Shown: positions 11,611 through 23,494 of the stretch, piece by piece
Layout: the number at the start of each line of letters is the position of its first letter
How positions within the stretch are numbered: position 1 is the stretch's first letter
Assembly (NCBI RefSeq): GCF_029852145.1
Contig: NC_079974.1
Location: 20,314,082-20,378,081 of the forward strand
DNA from: Microplitis mediator
Taxonomy: Eukaryota; Arthropoda; Insecta; Hymenoptera; Braconidae
Length of the DNA: 64,000 bases
Direction: 5' to 3'
Notes under the pieces: model-generated
Seen by the model: the letters and a program-made list of their open reading frames with translations, nothing else
Databases searched by the model: none
What the model was told of the DNA's origin: nothing
Translations under genes and position numbers: made by a program

Positions 11611-14600
11611 TTAATTAGCATTAAATCCATCACCAGTAGGATCAAGAAGCCAAGGATAATTATTAGGACACTCCATGCATGTAAAGAGACGTAGAGTTTC
11701 ACCCGGAAGTTCTCGTGTAGTCAAAGGACATGCATTTGGTAAAGAACAGTACGGTTGTCCTTTTTCATCACAAGTTTCTTTCCAGTCTTGGAAGTCTTTT
11801 ATTGCTGTTACTTCAGTTGGAGTTTGCATCCACTTGATAACCTGATAATTACATAATCATAAATATAAATAATATTTTTAAATATGCACTGTAAAAAATT
11901 TCGGTGTAAAAATGGACCCGAAGAACTTTACACGGCGGTGTAGTGTGAAATTACGGTGCACCCTGGTGGAAATTTTTCGGACTTTTCTCTGAAAAACTCT
12001 GAAAAAGTCTTTAGAACTTTAGAACTGAGTTTTTCAGAGAAAATTCCGAAAAATTTCCACCAGGGTAATATTCTTTCGGTGTAAATTTTGCATCCGTGTA
12101 ATTTTTCCATGGTGTAGTCTACTTTTTTACACCATTCCGTGTTACTCATTGTAATACAATTGTATATAATTCTATATAAAAATGCAAAAAAGAATAATAA
12201 AATTATATACAAATGTATACATTTGTATACAATTATATAGAATTGTATATAATTATATATAATCTATACGAATACACCCGATGAAAAAAGATTTTATACA
12301 ATTGTATAAAATTATATACAAAAAATGGATCGATCCAATTGTATACAACTGTATAAAAATTGTATACAATTCTATACAAAATGTATACAAGTCTATATAA
12401 TTATATACAATTTTATACAATTCTATATAATTGCAATATATAGAATTGTATATAATTATATAGAATTGTGTACGATTTTTATACAGTTGTATACCAACCA
12501 TCGGGCCATTTTTTCTATCCAATTATATATAGTCTATATATAATTGTATAAAATCTTTTTTCATCGGGCAGTATGTAATTATATACAAATGTATAACATA
12601 CCATCGTATACAAATTGTATATATTTGTATACAATTTGTATATGATTGTATACAATTAGATATAATTATGTACGATTGTATATAATTGGATCGGGCCATT
12701 TTTTCTATCCAATTTATATATAATTTTATACAATTGTATAAAATTTCTTCTCATCGGGATTTCAATATTTTTATGATTAATTTTCTTAACTCAAAATTAT
12801 CATAAATTATACATTTACACGTTTGGCGATGTAAAAATTTTAAATTCACGCCGCCTAAATTCAACACCGAATTCGGTGTAATTTTTACACCGAGACATTT
12901 ACTCTACACCGGGTCCAAAAAATTTTTTACAGTGTGTAGATAATTAAAATAATAAAAAAAATAAACAAACCTGAACCATAGTAACAAAGTATACATCATT
13001 TTTCGTTAGCATTTCTTCAATAAATTTAATAAGTTCATCTTTGAATTCTTTTTTACTTTTAAGCCAAGATGCATGGAAATGAAGACCAAGAGGTGCACGA
13101 TTAGAATTGTAATGTCTGTTGAAATTATGTCTGAGTAGTCTTCCGAATTGATCACCAGCCTGAACGTTAGAACATGAATCAACCATATGACAACCAGGAA
13201 GCGATTCATCGAATGTTGGGTCATCACGACGATCAAGTTCGTTCATAACCATTTCCCAAACTGGATGAGATCTTGATGGACAATTACCACCATTACCATT
13301 ACATTTATGTGGCATTCTGAAGTAAAGAGTGTAAGGCCAGATTGGAACACGTCCAAGTGAAGCAGTAATTGAGGCATCATACACGAAAAATTGATCTGCC
13401 ATCATTTCAAATTGTTTGTTACCACCAACTCTAAGATAAGGAGCACGAACACCAATAATTGAACCATCTGTTATGTTTGCAAAACGTTCAATAATCAATC
13501 TAGCACCGGCCATTTCAGCGAGCCAATCATCGTAACTTCCGTGAGTCCAATACTGTGGATCGTCTTTGTGCGTCAATGAGAAAATAGATATCTCATTACC
13601 TTTTCTATGTAAGTCTTGGACAGCTGAGTAATTTGTGTATTTATGTGAAACAAAGAATGTTCCGCGTATAGTACAGCCATTTGGATTATGACGTTGTCCG
13701 TTGAAAATTTCTTCATAAAGGTCAATATTGTCAATATTAACAGCACCGTTGAAGGTAATAGTTATCATTTGTGGAACTTGTGAAACTTCAATGTTTCCGG
13801 GGATTCGAGTACCATCAGCGGAACAATAACAGTCAGGAAGTACACATTGAGTTGTATCACAGTCCGGAGCACGGTTGGGATCTGTTTCAACCGCTGAAAA
13901 AAAAATATTAAAATTGTATTTGTTAGTTTTTAATATTTCGTAATAAAGAATCCCTGATTAGAAAAACGATTAATGACGATTAAAAATGTTTTAATCGTTT
14001 AGAATCGTCAATTGATGATTAATGACAATTAAAATTTCAAATCTTCATGAATCGTTTTTAATCTTCATGCAGGACTAGAAATTGCAAAATATTATTTTAC
14101 GATTAAAGACGAATCATGACGATTTGAAATTTTAATTGTCATTAATCGTTTTTAATCATAAAATAATAAATCATCTTTTGACGATTAGAGACGATTGAAT
14201 GTGAAAAACCATGACGGTTAAGGACGATTAATGACGATTAAATTTTTAATCGTTTTTAATCGTCACAAATCATTTCGTTGGCAGATTGCCATGTCTACTC
14301 AGAACCTAACTACCTCGTACCAACTTTATTCAAAAATCGTTAGCCCTAAAAGCTCAGCTCAAAAATTTCTTGATTCTAAGATTTCTTTACTCCATTACAT
14401 CATTATTCCAAGACAACTTTACCCAAATTTCTGAGAAAAAGAAAGCATTTTCCTGCTTACTGAGTTGTTTACTTTTTCTCAAAAGTTCGGGTAGAGATGT
14501 CTTGGAATAATGATGTAATGGAGTAAAGAAATCTTAGAATCAAGAAATTTTTGAGCTGAGCTATTAGGGCTAACAATTTTTGAATAAAGTTGGTATGAGG

Positions 14601-17600
14601 TAGTTAGGTTCTGAGTAGAAATGGCAATCTGCCGTTTCATTTAATCAGGGAATATATTCACGATGAAACATAAAAAAAATTGAAGTTTAATTAATTTTAA
14701 TACTTGATAATTGTTTTAATTAATAGGACTAAGTTGTCTACTTTCATGTATATATATTTATATATATAATTTTATAACTTACTGCATGCATTTTCGTCGG
14801 ACTCATCTTTACAATCAGGTTTGCCGTTGCAGAAAAGTTCCTTATCTACGCACTCGCCGTTACCACAGGAAAGTTTTCCTTCAGGACAAACAGGCTCATC
14901 GGTTTTTAGAATTGGAAGTATTTTACGTGGCTCTGTGAAAATTATGTAATGATTATTAGGCTTTAAAATTTAATTATTAAATCAGCACTACGGCAATTGT
15001 ATCCAAGACCCGACCATACGAATTTGCCCTTTTACTGTACACTACTCAAAAATACAGCTTCTTTAGACGTTATATCAAAATTACTGGATCATTTTTTATT
15101 ATCTACATAGGGAAAAGTGTAAGTGTAATGTCTGTCATTTATATTGCAATCATACAAATATTGTGACGCGTTTTATTTTAACTCCATTCAACGTTTCCAA
15201 TTTCAACCGTAAATTTAAACAATTTTAATAAAAAAAAAAAATTATAATTATACTGCACAAGAAATATTTGCGCGGTAAAATTGATGATAATTCCGATAAA
15301 TTAAAATTTATTTTTTGATTGAGTCGAAAACGTCAAGCAGAACGGGTACTATTTCATACGACTCACGACGACGCACGCGTTGAGGAAGATGACGTAAGAG
15401 AAAGCTTTTTTTTTTAATTGCCTCTTCCTTGTTATTGATGATGACTGATTTTTAAGACCTTCATGTGCCTTTTTATTTATTTATTTATTTTTTATTGTTA
15501 CATAGTAATACAAGTAAAGCAAAACAGAGCAGCAAAAGAGTAGTGGGGGATGAAAAATATTTATTACTTGGATTTGGTACCACTTTTTTTTTTATTTATA
15601 GTAATGAAAAAGAAAAAAGTAACATAGGTATGTAGGTATTGAATATAATATGAAAAAAAAATATATATTAATGAAAGTAATATGAGTTGAATAATCTAAA
15701 GTTCGAATTAATCAAAATTTTAAAAAATTTTTGCTTTTATTATTATTGATTGTGTAATTTAAGAGGAATAATTAGAAAAAAAGTAACGGTAAAATAAAAA
15801 TATATTTTAAAATGTATGTTAATGGTGTAAATGAATGTAAAAAGCAAATTACGTATAAAAGAAATTGTTAGTTAATCTAGCATAAACGAGTTATATACTA
15901 AGGTAGAATAAAAAGCTAAAGAATATAAAAATTGAAAGTTTTTAGTAAAAATAATGTGAGTGATAATAAGACAGTGAGAAAGCGATTAATTAAAAAAAAG
16001 TAAAATGAGCATTAGCGATTAGAAAGCAACAAAAATATAGGTAGGTGTTAGTTAATAACTTATGAGTAGGGCCAGGATTTTTGCGTTAATTTAAAAATAA
16101 TTAATAATTAGTGGTGTGAAATTTTTTATATTACCGGAAAAATATTGGTCTTATGAAAAAAGTTTTCAAACAAAAGCTGTAGGGAATTCAATTTTCTAAA
16201 AAAAAGTGTCTCTTATAATTTTATCTTAGGACTAATAAGAAAGCCGTAATTTCAAAATTAAGATTTTCAAAATTTCCCAAATTTTGAATCATTCATTATG
16301 AATCTTAATTTTCAAATTACGGTGAAAATATTGATCGTAAAAAAAAATCATAGGAGACATTTTTTTTAGAAAATTAAATTTCCTACAACTTTTGTTCGAA
16401 AACTTTTTTAATAAAACCGATATTTTCCCCGTAATATCAAAAATTTGAACTACTCATTTAAAAAATAAGGCAAAAATCTCATGCCTACTTATGAGAAAAA
16501 AAATCAAGCAGTCAAAGTAAAAAAAAAAATCATTATTCTGTGTGAAAATAATAATTATTATATAATTTTTGGTAAAATAACTGCTTCAGTTTTAATCTCG
16601 TGAAAGAGTACTACGAATTCGCCGTGCTACGGAGTGAGCCTATGACCGAGCCAGAAATCTGTCAATCCCTTTGAGCGTGTTTTCAATTATGGTTTGATTA
16701 TGATAAAAATTAAAAAAAAAAACGCTCAAAGATGATAAAACATGAGTCCAGCATTTCCCCGTGCGTCACTTACTCTCGAGCTGGTCACAGTTTTTGACCT
16801 TGCCCTTCCAGTCACAGGTCTGTTTGTCCAAGTCAAAAGCCAATCCACTAGGACACGTGATTTGCTTCAGTCCGGATCTTGTACACCTAGAGGGTCAAAA
16901 ACGCAGGGTCTTGAGTCTTGATATTAAATAAAAAATAATCTTACTCTCAAGTTGATCACAATTCTTGACATTTGTTTTCCAGTCACATGTCTGACGTTCG
17001 ATGTCAAAAGCTAAACCCGTTGGACATTTAACTGATGCTAATCGAGTTACCCCAATTTCACTAGCTTTATCGCACCTGTTATTAAATTTATCGTAATAAT
17101 TTTTTTTTAAATTTTTTATCGAGTATTTACAGTTCAAAAAAATTTTACGGTTTTAAACTCTATACACATTTGATAATGAATTTAAATTATTTTATTTTAT
17201 TACTGTATATTAGTAATTATCACATTGACTATTAAAACTATACCATTGTTTCATATGATAAATAATTTTGAAAATGATTTTAATAAAAATTTTAATTTAA
17301 TATATTTTATACTCGTAATATTTTTAGGATTAAATTCCAGAAGTTTGTATGGAAGAAAAAGAAAATACTTGAAAAATATAGAAAAAAAAAATATAAACAA
17401 TTCAAGGAATTCCTTCCACGAACGTCATCGCAAGTTTTTACGTTTTTATTTTTATATTATATGTCTACTCGAGTACTTGATAACCTTGGAAGAAACAAAA
17501 TTATTATGATTCACGAACCAGTTTCTAATATTTTAGTAAATCAAAATTTTCAGAATGTCAGAATTATAATTTGTAAATAATAACATTAATTTAAAGTTGT

Positions 17601-19775
17601 ATAAATATGTAAATAATAATTATTATTTTAAGAAAAAAAGAAAAAAATTCATATTTTTAGATTCCCTGGTGGAAATTTTTCTGACTTTTCTCTGAATAAC
17701 TGAAAAAGTCTTTAGAACTTTAGTTTTTCAGAGAAAATTCCGAAAAATTTCCACCAGGGTTTAAAAAACTGTTGGTGTTTATTACGATGAAAAAAGAAAA
17801 ACTTGAATTTTATTCGTACGAGTAAACAGTCGTCGTTTTCTTACCTTACGACATCCCGACAATCGCCATCTGTACTAAGCCGAAAGTATTCATCACCAGG
17901 ACGATTTTCACAAAGTTCTTCTGCATTGGGATCGAGTCCATCTGAAGAATCATCATCTTGTGCTCTTACGGAAACTATAAAAATATTTTAAAATTAGACA
18001 TAATGGCTCAGATATAATAATAAAATATAAATATAAGGTAAGAGCACCAGTACCCAGCCACCTCATTTTAAATTATATCTACATATATTTTGAGCCAATG
18101 TTAAATTATATGACCGGCTGGCTACTGGTTAAGGACTGGGTACTGGTGCTCTTACCCTATGATTAAAAAATTTTGAATTTTTAAAAATTAAAGTTCTTTT
18201 TATTCGTTTTTTTGTTCTGATTTTATTCATATGTTATTTTCTTAGAACTATAATAAAGTATTTGAATTTATAAATGAATTAAATTATGTAAGTACACTGT
18301 TAAAAATAATTTGAAAATTACAATACAAAAGAAATTGAATTTTCATAACTAGATATTCGAATTGTATTTTCAATGAAAAAAGCTTTAAATTTAATATAAG
18401 TAATTAAATAATCAAGCTGGTACACTGTAAAAAAAATTGTTTGAATTTTCAAAGATTGTATATAACGCAATAAACACATACATTTGTGCTTGAAATTTCA
18501 TTACTAATTTCATATAGAATTTAAAATACACGTTTTTGAATTTTCAAATTAACACTTTGGATTTTCAAATACTTTTTTTTTAATTTTCAAATAAGTATTA
18601 TGAAATTTCAAATAGAATTTTTAAAATTCAATATATGTTTTAGAATTTTCAATACTTGCTTTAAAAATTTAAAAATCAAGTATAAATTTGAAGTACGTTT
18701 ATTAAAATTCATATTTTTTTTCTTAATTTTGAATACCAGCTTGATTATTAAATTACGTATATTAAATTTAAAGCTTTTTTCATTGAAAATACAATTCAAA
18801 TATCTAGTTATGAAAATTCAATCCCTTTTGTATTGTAATTTTCAAATTATTTTTAACAGTGTATTCAAAATTAAGAAAAAAAATATGAATTTTAATAAAC
18901 GTACTTCAAATTTATACTTGATTTTTAAATTTTCAAAGCAAGTATTGAAAATTCTAAAACATATATTGAATTTTAAAAATTATATTTGAAATTTCATAAT
19001 ACTTATTTGAAAATTCAAAAAAAAGTATTTGAAAATCCAAAGTGTTAATTTTAAAATTCAAAAACGTGTATTTTAAATTCTATATGAAATTAGTAATGAA
19101 ATTTAAAGCACAAATGTATGTGTTTATTGCGTTATATACAATCTTTGAAAATTCAAACAATTTTTTTTACAGTGTAATATTATATAAAAATATGTAAATA
19201 TATTGTAAACATATGCAATTAATTTAAATAATTATTTGATATTAGTGTTATATGAATTGCAACTGTTTTATAATGATGAAAACATCATTTCACTGAATAA
19301 AACACGATTGCAGGGTCACCGAACTCTCTCGTTGAAGTAGAAAGTCTTTGAAATGTCAGGGCAACAAATCGGTAGGGGAAAGCATCAGTGGTTCTCCAAA
19401 GTAGGTTTAATAAAAAATTGATTATTTTTTATTTATAACCATATTAAAACGTTATATATACGTATGATTATTTATTTTATTTTTATTTTTTCAACTAATT
19501 ATTTTATCAACTCTAATTTTATTTTTTAAGTTTAATTGTTTCATCGCAATATGAACTCGAGAAAAATATATATTTTCTTCAGTGAAATAATGAAAAGAAG
19601 AATTATGACGCATAAAAAAAGATTATTTCAATAGGTAAAAAAAAAAATTCAAAAAAATTAATTAATTTTTATAAATTTGAAATTTTATAGACAATGGAAA
19701 AATAAAATTTATGAACAAGTACTCACCGGTAAATAAAGTTAAGCATCCTAGAAGAAATATTAACTTTGGAGACAT
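11611..19775 (-). CDS. Cda2: Chitin deacetylase 2 (vermiform-type)
   Basis: Exons on the minus strand: 19775-19727, 17974-17845, then either 3a 17075-16945 or 3b 16886-16774, then 14932-14783, 13893-12971 and 11841-11611. Every junction is in phase; the products are 537 or 531 residues. Order: signal peptide (MSPKLIFLLGCLTLFTG), a CBM14-type chitin-binding domain (exons 2-3), an LDLa domain (exon 4), and a carbohydrate esterase family 4 deacetylase domain (exons 5-6). It should act outside the cell on chitin of cuticle and trachea. CE4 motif 1 reads TFNG instead of TFDD, and motif 2 reads FSLTH instead of HSxxH; RAPYLR, DASITA and LGLHFHASWL motifs are present. Two of three metal/catalytic positions seem changed, so activity alone is doubtful. 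Alternative exon 3 is a known mark of insect CDA2. Cda1 lies about 15 kb upstream on the same strand. Confidence 0.93.
11887..12934. mobile_element. Composite MITE with CACTGTAAAAAAT ends in the last Cda2 intron
   Basis: Left end CACTGTAAAAAATT and right end AATTTTTTACAGTG are inverted repeats, with TCGGTGTAAAA / TACACCG blocks just inside. The interior contains a separate hairpin element (11961-12066) and a long stretch of ATACAATTGTAT-type repeats with CCCGATGAAAAAAG (12277), CTTTTTTCATCGGG (12550) and a further CATCGGG copy near 12755. Several layers of insertion are likely. Confidence 0.7.
11961..12066. mobile_element. CCCTGGTGGAAATTTTTCGG hairpin element, copy 1
   Basis: An almost perfect hairpin: CCCTGGTGGAAATTTTTCGG at the left, its reverse complement at the right, and an inner GACTTTTCTCTGAAAAA / TTTTTCAGAG pairing. 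Copies 2 and 3 are at 17664-17760 and 37040-37135. Confidence 0.85.
13952..14650. mobile_element. ACGATTAA-repeat foldback element with a nested inverted repeat
   Basis: The outer ends are CCCTGATTAGAAAAACGATT and a right end finishing TTTAATCAGGG. Outer arms are runs of ATGACGATTAA. Nested inside, 14280-14633 is a second near-perfect inverted repeat with arms of roughly 165 bases that begin GGCAGATTGCCATGTCTACT and a spacer of about 30 bases. It lies in the Cda2 intron before exon 5. Confidence 0.85.
14933..16773. other. Large Cda2 intron between exons 3b and 4
   Basis: AT-rich, with no coding signal. It contains a foldback element at about 16060-16495: ends CTTATGAGTAGG / CCTACTTATGAG, and inner arms with AAAATATTGGT, AAAGTTTTC and GTAGGGAATT matched by reverse complements. 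The rest shows nothing I can name. Confidence 0.55.
16774..16886 (-). CDS. Cda2: Cda2 alternative exon 3b
   Basis: 113 bases, same phases as 3a, encoding CTRSGLKQITCPSGLAFDLD and KQTCDWKGKVKNCDQLE. Only 58 bases separate the 3a donor from the 3b acceptor. Including both exons would shift the frame, so splicing must choose one. This exon is visibly GC-richer than 3a. Confidence 0.85.
16945..17075 (-). CDS. Cda2: Cda2 alternative exon 3a
   Basis: 131 bases from acceptor (ATAACAG) to donor (GTAAGA), entering in phase 2 and leaving in phase 1. It encodes CDKASEIGVTRLASVKCPTG followed by LAFDIERQTCDWKTNVKNC, the C-terminal half of the chitin-binding domain. It is six codons longer than 3b and differs most before the second cysteine. 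Confidence 0.85.
17664..17760. mobile_element. CCCTGGTGGAAATTTTTC hairpin element, copy 2
   Basis: Same ends and same internal sequence as 11961-12066, slightly shorter. It lies in Cda2 intron 2 close to the donor of exon 2. Confidence 0.85.
18037..18156. mobile_element. MITE with GGTAAGAGCACCAGTACCCA ends
   Basis: A 120-base element whose first 20 bases are exactly reverse-complemented at the right end (ACTGGGTACTGGTGCTCTTACC). Inner GGCTGGCTACTGG adds a partial repeat. It lies in Cda2 intron 1. The right end resembles a splice donor only on the plus strand, so it should not disturb Cda2. Confidence 0.85.
18294..19177. repeat. Two interleaved inverted repeats (A B A' B')
   Basis: Segment A (18294-18420, starting ACACTGTTAAAAATAATTTG) is reverse-complemented at 18737-18862. 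Segment B (18421-18736, starting ACACTGTAAAAAAAATTGTT) is reverse-complemented at 18863-19177. Each end carries TACACTGT or ACAGTGTA, as in TA-target Tc1/mariner-type MITEs. The interior is made of TTGAAAATTCAAA-like units. The ORFs of 63 and 129 codons here are repeat sequence. It lies in Cda2 intron 1. Confidence 0.85.
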
Positions 19776-19794
19776 GATCTTAGTCGGCAGGACA

Positions 19795-19836
19795 GAAAAT
19801 GTCTGGACAGCCGCACCCTCTTGCCCCTCTATATGA
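19795..19836 (-). promoter_or_regulatory. Possible Cda2 core promoter
   Basis: On the minus strand TCATATAG (19836-19829) lies about 30 bases before a GTCCAGACATT sequence that could be an initiator near 19800. This would give a 5' UTR of only about 25-30 bases before ATG 19775. Inference from spacing alone. Confidence 0.35.
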
Positions 19837-20482
19837 GGACCACTACTCCTTCTCTCTTCAACAAGAGGACTTTCACCGGCTGGATAGTGCTGCCATCATT
19901 TCTTGTAATATTTTAAAGATATTTTATTGTTTTTATGGCTTTTTAACCATTCTTACAATGTCTGCTAGAATATTCCTTTTATTAAAAATACCCTACAGTA
20001 TTTACTGTTACACTTTCTGATATTTGTTTCACTTCCACAAGAGCTGATACTTTAATGGGTTACAAATTTACTAAACAATGTATATTTTAAACAAAATAAA
20101 AAAATTTTGAGTTCTATAACAAATTGCTTAAGCTTATAAATTATTTATTTATATTTGACTATTAATTAATATTAGTTATACCTTCAATACGCTGTATTTT
20201 TTGCGCAACATTGTGATCAAGAGACATAAATTTATAGCTGTTAGACAATACATAAAAATTTGTGTTTGTCTTAAAAATATTGTTGACACTCTTTCATTTT
20301 TTTGTTTACGAATAGAAACTTTGATTTATTGAGAAGTATTAAGATTTTCAATTCATAAAATAGATCGAAAAAACAATTATTACGCGATGACTTACGATTT
20401 CAAATAGAGAAGAACCTAGTCAACTCTTCAGAAGTCTTATTTATATTAAGTTTTTAGCATAAAAAATATGACTAATATTTCC

Positions 20483-20950
20483 TGATTAAAAGAAAATATT
20501 CGAAACGATTTGTAATGTTAAATGCTCATAAGAAAAGCGATTCAAAAGTATTCAAAATTATTCAAAATATTCGAAAGTATTCAAAATATTCAAAAGTATT
20601 CAAAATATTCAATAGTATTCAAATATTCAAAAGTATTCAAAATATTCAAAAGTATTCAAAATATTCAAAAGTATTCAAATATTCAAAAGTATTCAAAATA
20701 TTCAAAAGCATTAAGAAGTATTTCAAATTTTATATTAAGTTAATATTAATATTAGTAAGTTAATATTAATTTTAGTTTAAGTTAATATTAATATATGGAT
20801 ATTCTACTTTAGTTTACTCTCTAAACATGAATTAGTGAATATTCATTAATTCCAAGTGCAAATCGAACCACTAATTTCAAAAAGTCGTTCGATTGGCACT
20901 CAGAATTAGTGAATATTCACTTATTTCACTTATTCATGTTCAAAGAGTAG
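20483..20950. repeat. CCTGATTAAAAG half-element, TATTCAAAA minisatellite and CTCTAAACATGAAT MITE
   Basis: 20483 starts with the end of the CCCTGATTAAAAG family; 20531-20727 is a run of (A)GTATTCAAAATATTCAAA units; 20816-20950 is a MITE with ends CTCTCTAAACATGAATTAGT and a right end reading AAGTGAATATTCAC...TTCATGTT. I did not find the matching right end of the first element, so it may be truncated. Confidence 0.7.
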
Positions 20951-21041
20951 GTTTCTACACCTGACAACAAAAACCGACGTAATACAAAGTCGTGGGATCA
21001 AAATCACAATTAATTCTGATACTTTAAAATAACATTTAGTA

Positions 21042-21444
21042 TACTGTAAAAATTTGGGAGTGAATTTTTAATTTGAATTAATTCCGTTACGTGAAGTTCC
21101 GGAGTTTAAAAAAAAATAACTGCATTATGAGTAAATAGAGAGTTTTTGTCAGCGGAGTAATTTCAGAGTGAATGTAGCGTTTATTTTAATCCCCATCCAC
21201 TTTGACTACGGAGTTTTAATGTTGGAATAAATATATATTTAATGAAAACAATTTGTATGCTAAATTCTAGATAAATGAGTTATATAAGTATTCATAATTT
21301 TTGTTCCTCGTATTTAGTTTTTTTATGAATAATATAATTACGCTCCCCCCACCCCCAACCTCTTTTGAAGTGAAATTTACTGTGAGGGTATTAAATAAAA
21401 AAAAATTCACCACCTTCATTCACTTCGCATTTTTTTAACAGAGT
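21042..21444. mobile_element. MITE with TACTGTAAAAATTTGGGAGT end
   Basis: The left end TACTGTAAAAATTTGGGAGTGA and right end TTTTTTTAACAGAGTA are imperfect inverted repeats. The interior has GGAGT / ACTCC units (GTGAAGTTCCGGAGT, CGGAGTTTTAAT). Related elements are at 51311-52010 and 54197-54367 in the metalloprotease gene. Confidence 0.6.
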
Positions 21445-22653
21445 ACGCATTAAAATTTGGTATAAATATTGACTTTTTCTGCTTCAGAAATCTTAAAATT
21501 ATTCAGTATTTCACTTAACCTTGATATCCTCTGCATGATCACGCTAAAGAGTTTATTATTGTATTTTTGTATTTATGTACAACCGGTATCTTATTTTTGT
21601 CAAATGAAATTTTCAAATAGTCGTAATATTCAAAGATTTTATATGCAGATGATTGTTAAATAAAATTATTTTAGTATACATTATTTTGGTATACGAAAGA
21701 ACACTCAGTAAAATTTCGAACCGGTTAAACATGAAGAATAGTCTCGATCGAATGAGTAAATAATTTTTCCAGTTAACTTTTTTTTTTTTTATTTAATCTC
21801 TACGTAAAAACTACTTTTGTCTTTTATAAATAATCGTCGTCACGACTCAGTAGTCAAGAAGATAAACAATGAGATACAGTCTAAGTTGAAGGTTCAATAA
21901 ATGTCAGTTGATGCCAAGTGGCTTTTAAAATCCTTCGACGATATGGCGCCTTCTTCAGATAAAGTACACTGACCTACACTCATCTTTAAGTCCTTTCATT
22001 TTATTATTCGTTAATTCTGAAAGTTTAACGAAAACTTAATTTTTTATAAATTTTATTAGTCATGACTCATGACTAAAAAAAGTTTTTTTTTTTTTTTTAA
22101 ATTATTCTAATATTTAATTTGAATTAGGATGTATAATGTCTTTAGTATATTGAACGATGAACCCTAGTAATCGAAGAGTAAGACATGGTCAAGGTGACAA
22201 GCACGTGAGTTGTATACATCTGAGAAACGCAATCTTTTTTTTTTTACCCGCATCTTCTTCCTATCTATAACGTGAATAGAATTCATTTATTAACTCATTA
22301 GCTTATTCTTATACTTGATAAATATATATCGAGTTAAGAATAATTATGACCTATTTTAACAAACATTCATTTAACATATGTTTACATTCACTTCATTAAT
22401 TAAATCACGATAATTTTTAAACTATCTATACAAATCAGTTGAAATGACTGAAGTAAAATATTGACATGAAAAATAATAATTTATTACAAGTCAGTTATTC
22501 ATATACAAAAATTTATTTTTTCATAGATTAAGATATTGATGGCTCATTCAAAAACGTAGGTAGGAATAAATAAAAAAGTAGGAGAAGAGAAAAGTATGTA
22601 ACACTAAAAACGGGTGGATATGTGCATCCTGTTTATAATTTTTTTCTTCAGAT

Positions 22654-22823
22654 ACTTGTACCTGTCGATGCATCATGCCAAGTAGGCGAGTTTAATTATA
22701 CATGCACCTCTCGTATTTCGAAATGGCGCTCCCATGATATTATTCGACCCACAGTGGCTATCAATATGACACTCCTTGAAGCTTCTAATCACGCGACAGT
22801 GAACTTTTCACCTGAAATACCTG
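22654..22823 (+). other. Open, exon-like segment of unknown identity
   Basis: A 57-codon open stretch between a good acceptor (TTTTTTTCTTCAG) and a donor (GTAATG), less AT-rich than its surroundings. It contains two possible N-glycosylation sites (NYT, NMT) and two cysteines near its start. I recognise no family and cannot connect it to other exons, so a relic or a chance open frame is as likely. Confidence 0.2.
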
Positions 22824-22882
22824 TAATGTTTTATATTTTTTAATTTAATGAAGATGAAAAAAATTTTTTTTTTCAATCAATC

Positions 22883-23206
22883 CCCCATGAAAAATATTTA
22901 TAAAAAAAATATAAGTTAAAATATAAAAAAAATATATATAAAAAAAAATATATCTTAGAACATATAAAAAATACATGTATAAAAACATAAAAAAAATATA
23001 TAAAATTTAGATCAAAAATATATTTTTTATATTTCCATAATTCTATTTTTATGTACTCTAAGATATATTTTTAATATATTTAAAATATATACGAAAATCG
23101 GCCAAAATTTAGCTGTTTAAAATATATTTTTTATACATATTTTATATATATTTATATATTTTTCATGTATTTTTTTAATAAATTTTTTTCATGGGGGTAT
23201 ACCACA
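22883..23206. mobile_element. AAAAATATAT-rich MITE with CCCCCATGAAAAA ends
   Basis: Ends CCCCCATGAAAAATATTTAT and a right end reading TTTTTTCATGGGGG are inverted. The interior is almost entirely A/T with ATATATCTTAGA and TCTAAGATATAT paired, and one GCCAAAATTTAGCTG block. Relatives occur at 47330-47500 and 58893-61206. Confidence 0.75.
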
Positions 23207-23494
23207 GAAAAAAAACTTTTTTAAATTATTATTCAGTGTCTTATTGATTAAATGAATGAAAATAATTTTTCATACATGGAGTAATAGTAATAAATTATAA
23301 ATGTTATTTATTGCAGCTATTAAAAATTCTATTGATTGTACTTGCATTATAAATATTTAACGCACACGTCATGTTTGCAACAAAATAAGGAAATAAAAGG
23401 AGTTAATCTGGTAAGAGAAAAAAACGTATCAGTTATGACGAAGAAATTGCGAGAGTTAATAAAACCCGAGGTGATCAAGAGAAGGAGTAGGAAG

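Noticed and set aside
12253..12543. ORFs rich in Ile, Tyr and Asn on both strands
   Set aside because: They are translations of ATACAATTGTAT repeats in a MITE interior.
13006..13236. Second minus-strand ORF inside Cda2 exon 5
   Set aside because: It is an out-of-frame shadow of the deacetylase coding sequence.
18600..18989. 129-codon ORF
   Set aside because: It lies across the interleaved inverted repeats; the minus strand gives a nearly identical peptide, as expected of a palindrome.
19799..20020. 73-codon plus-strand ORF at the Cda2 start
   Set aside because: It is antisense to the Cda2 promoter region, has no splice or start support and resembles no protein.
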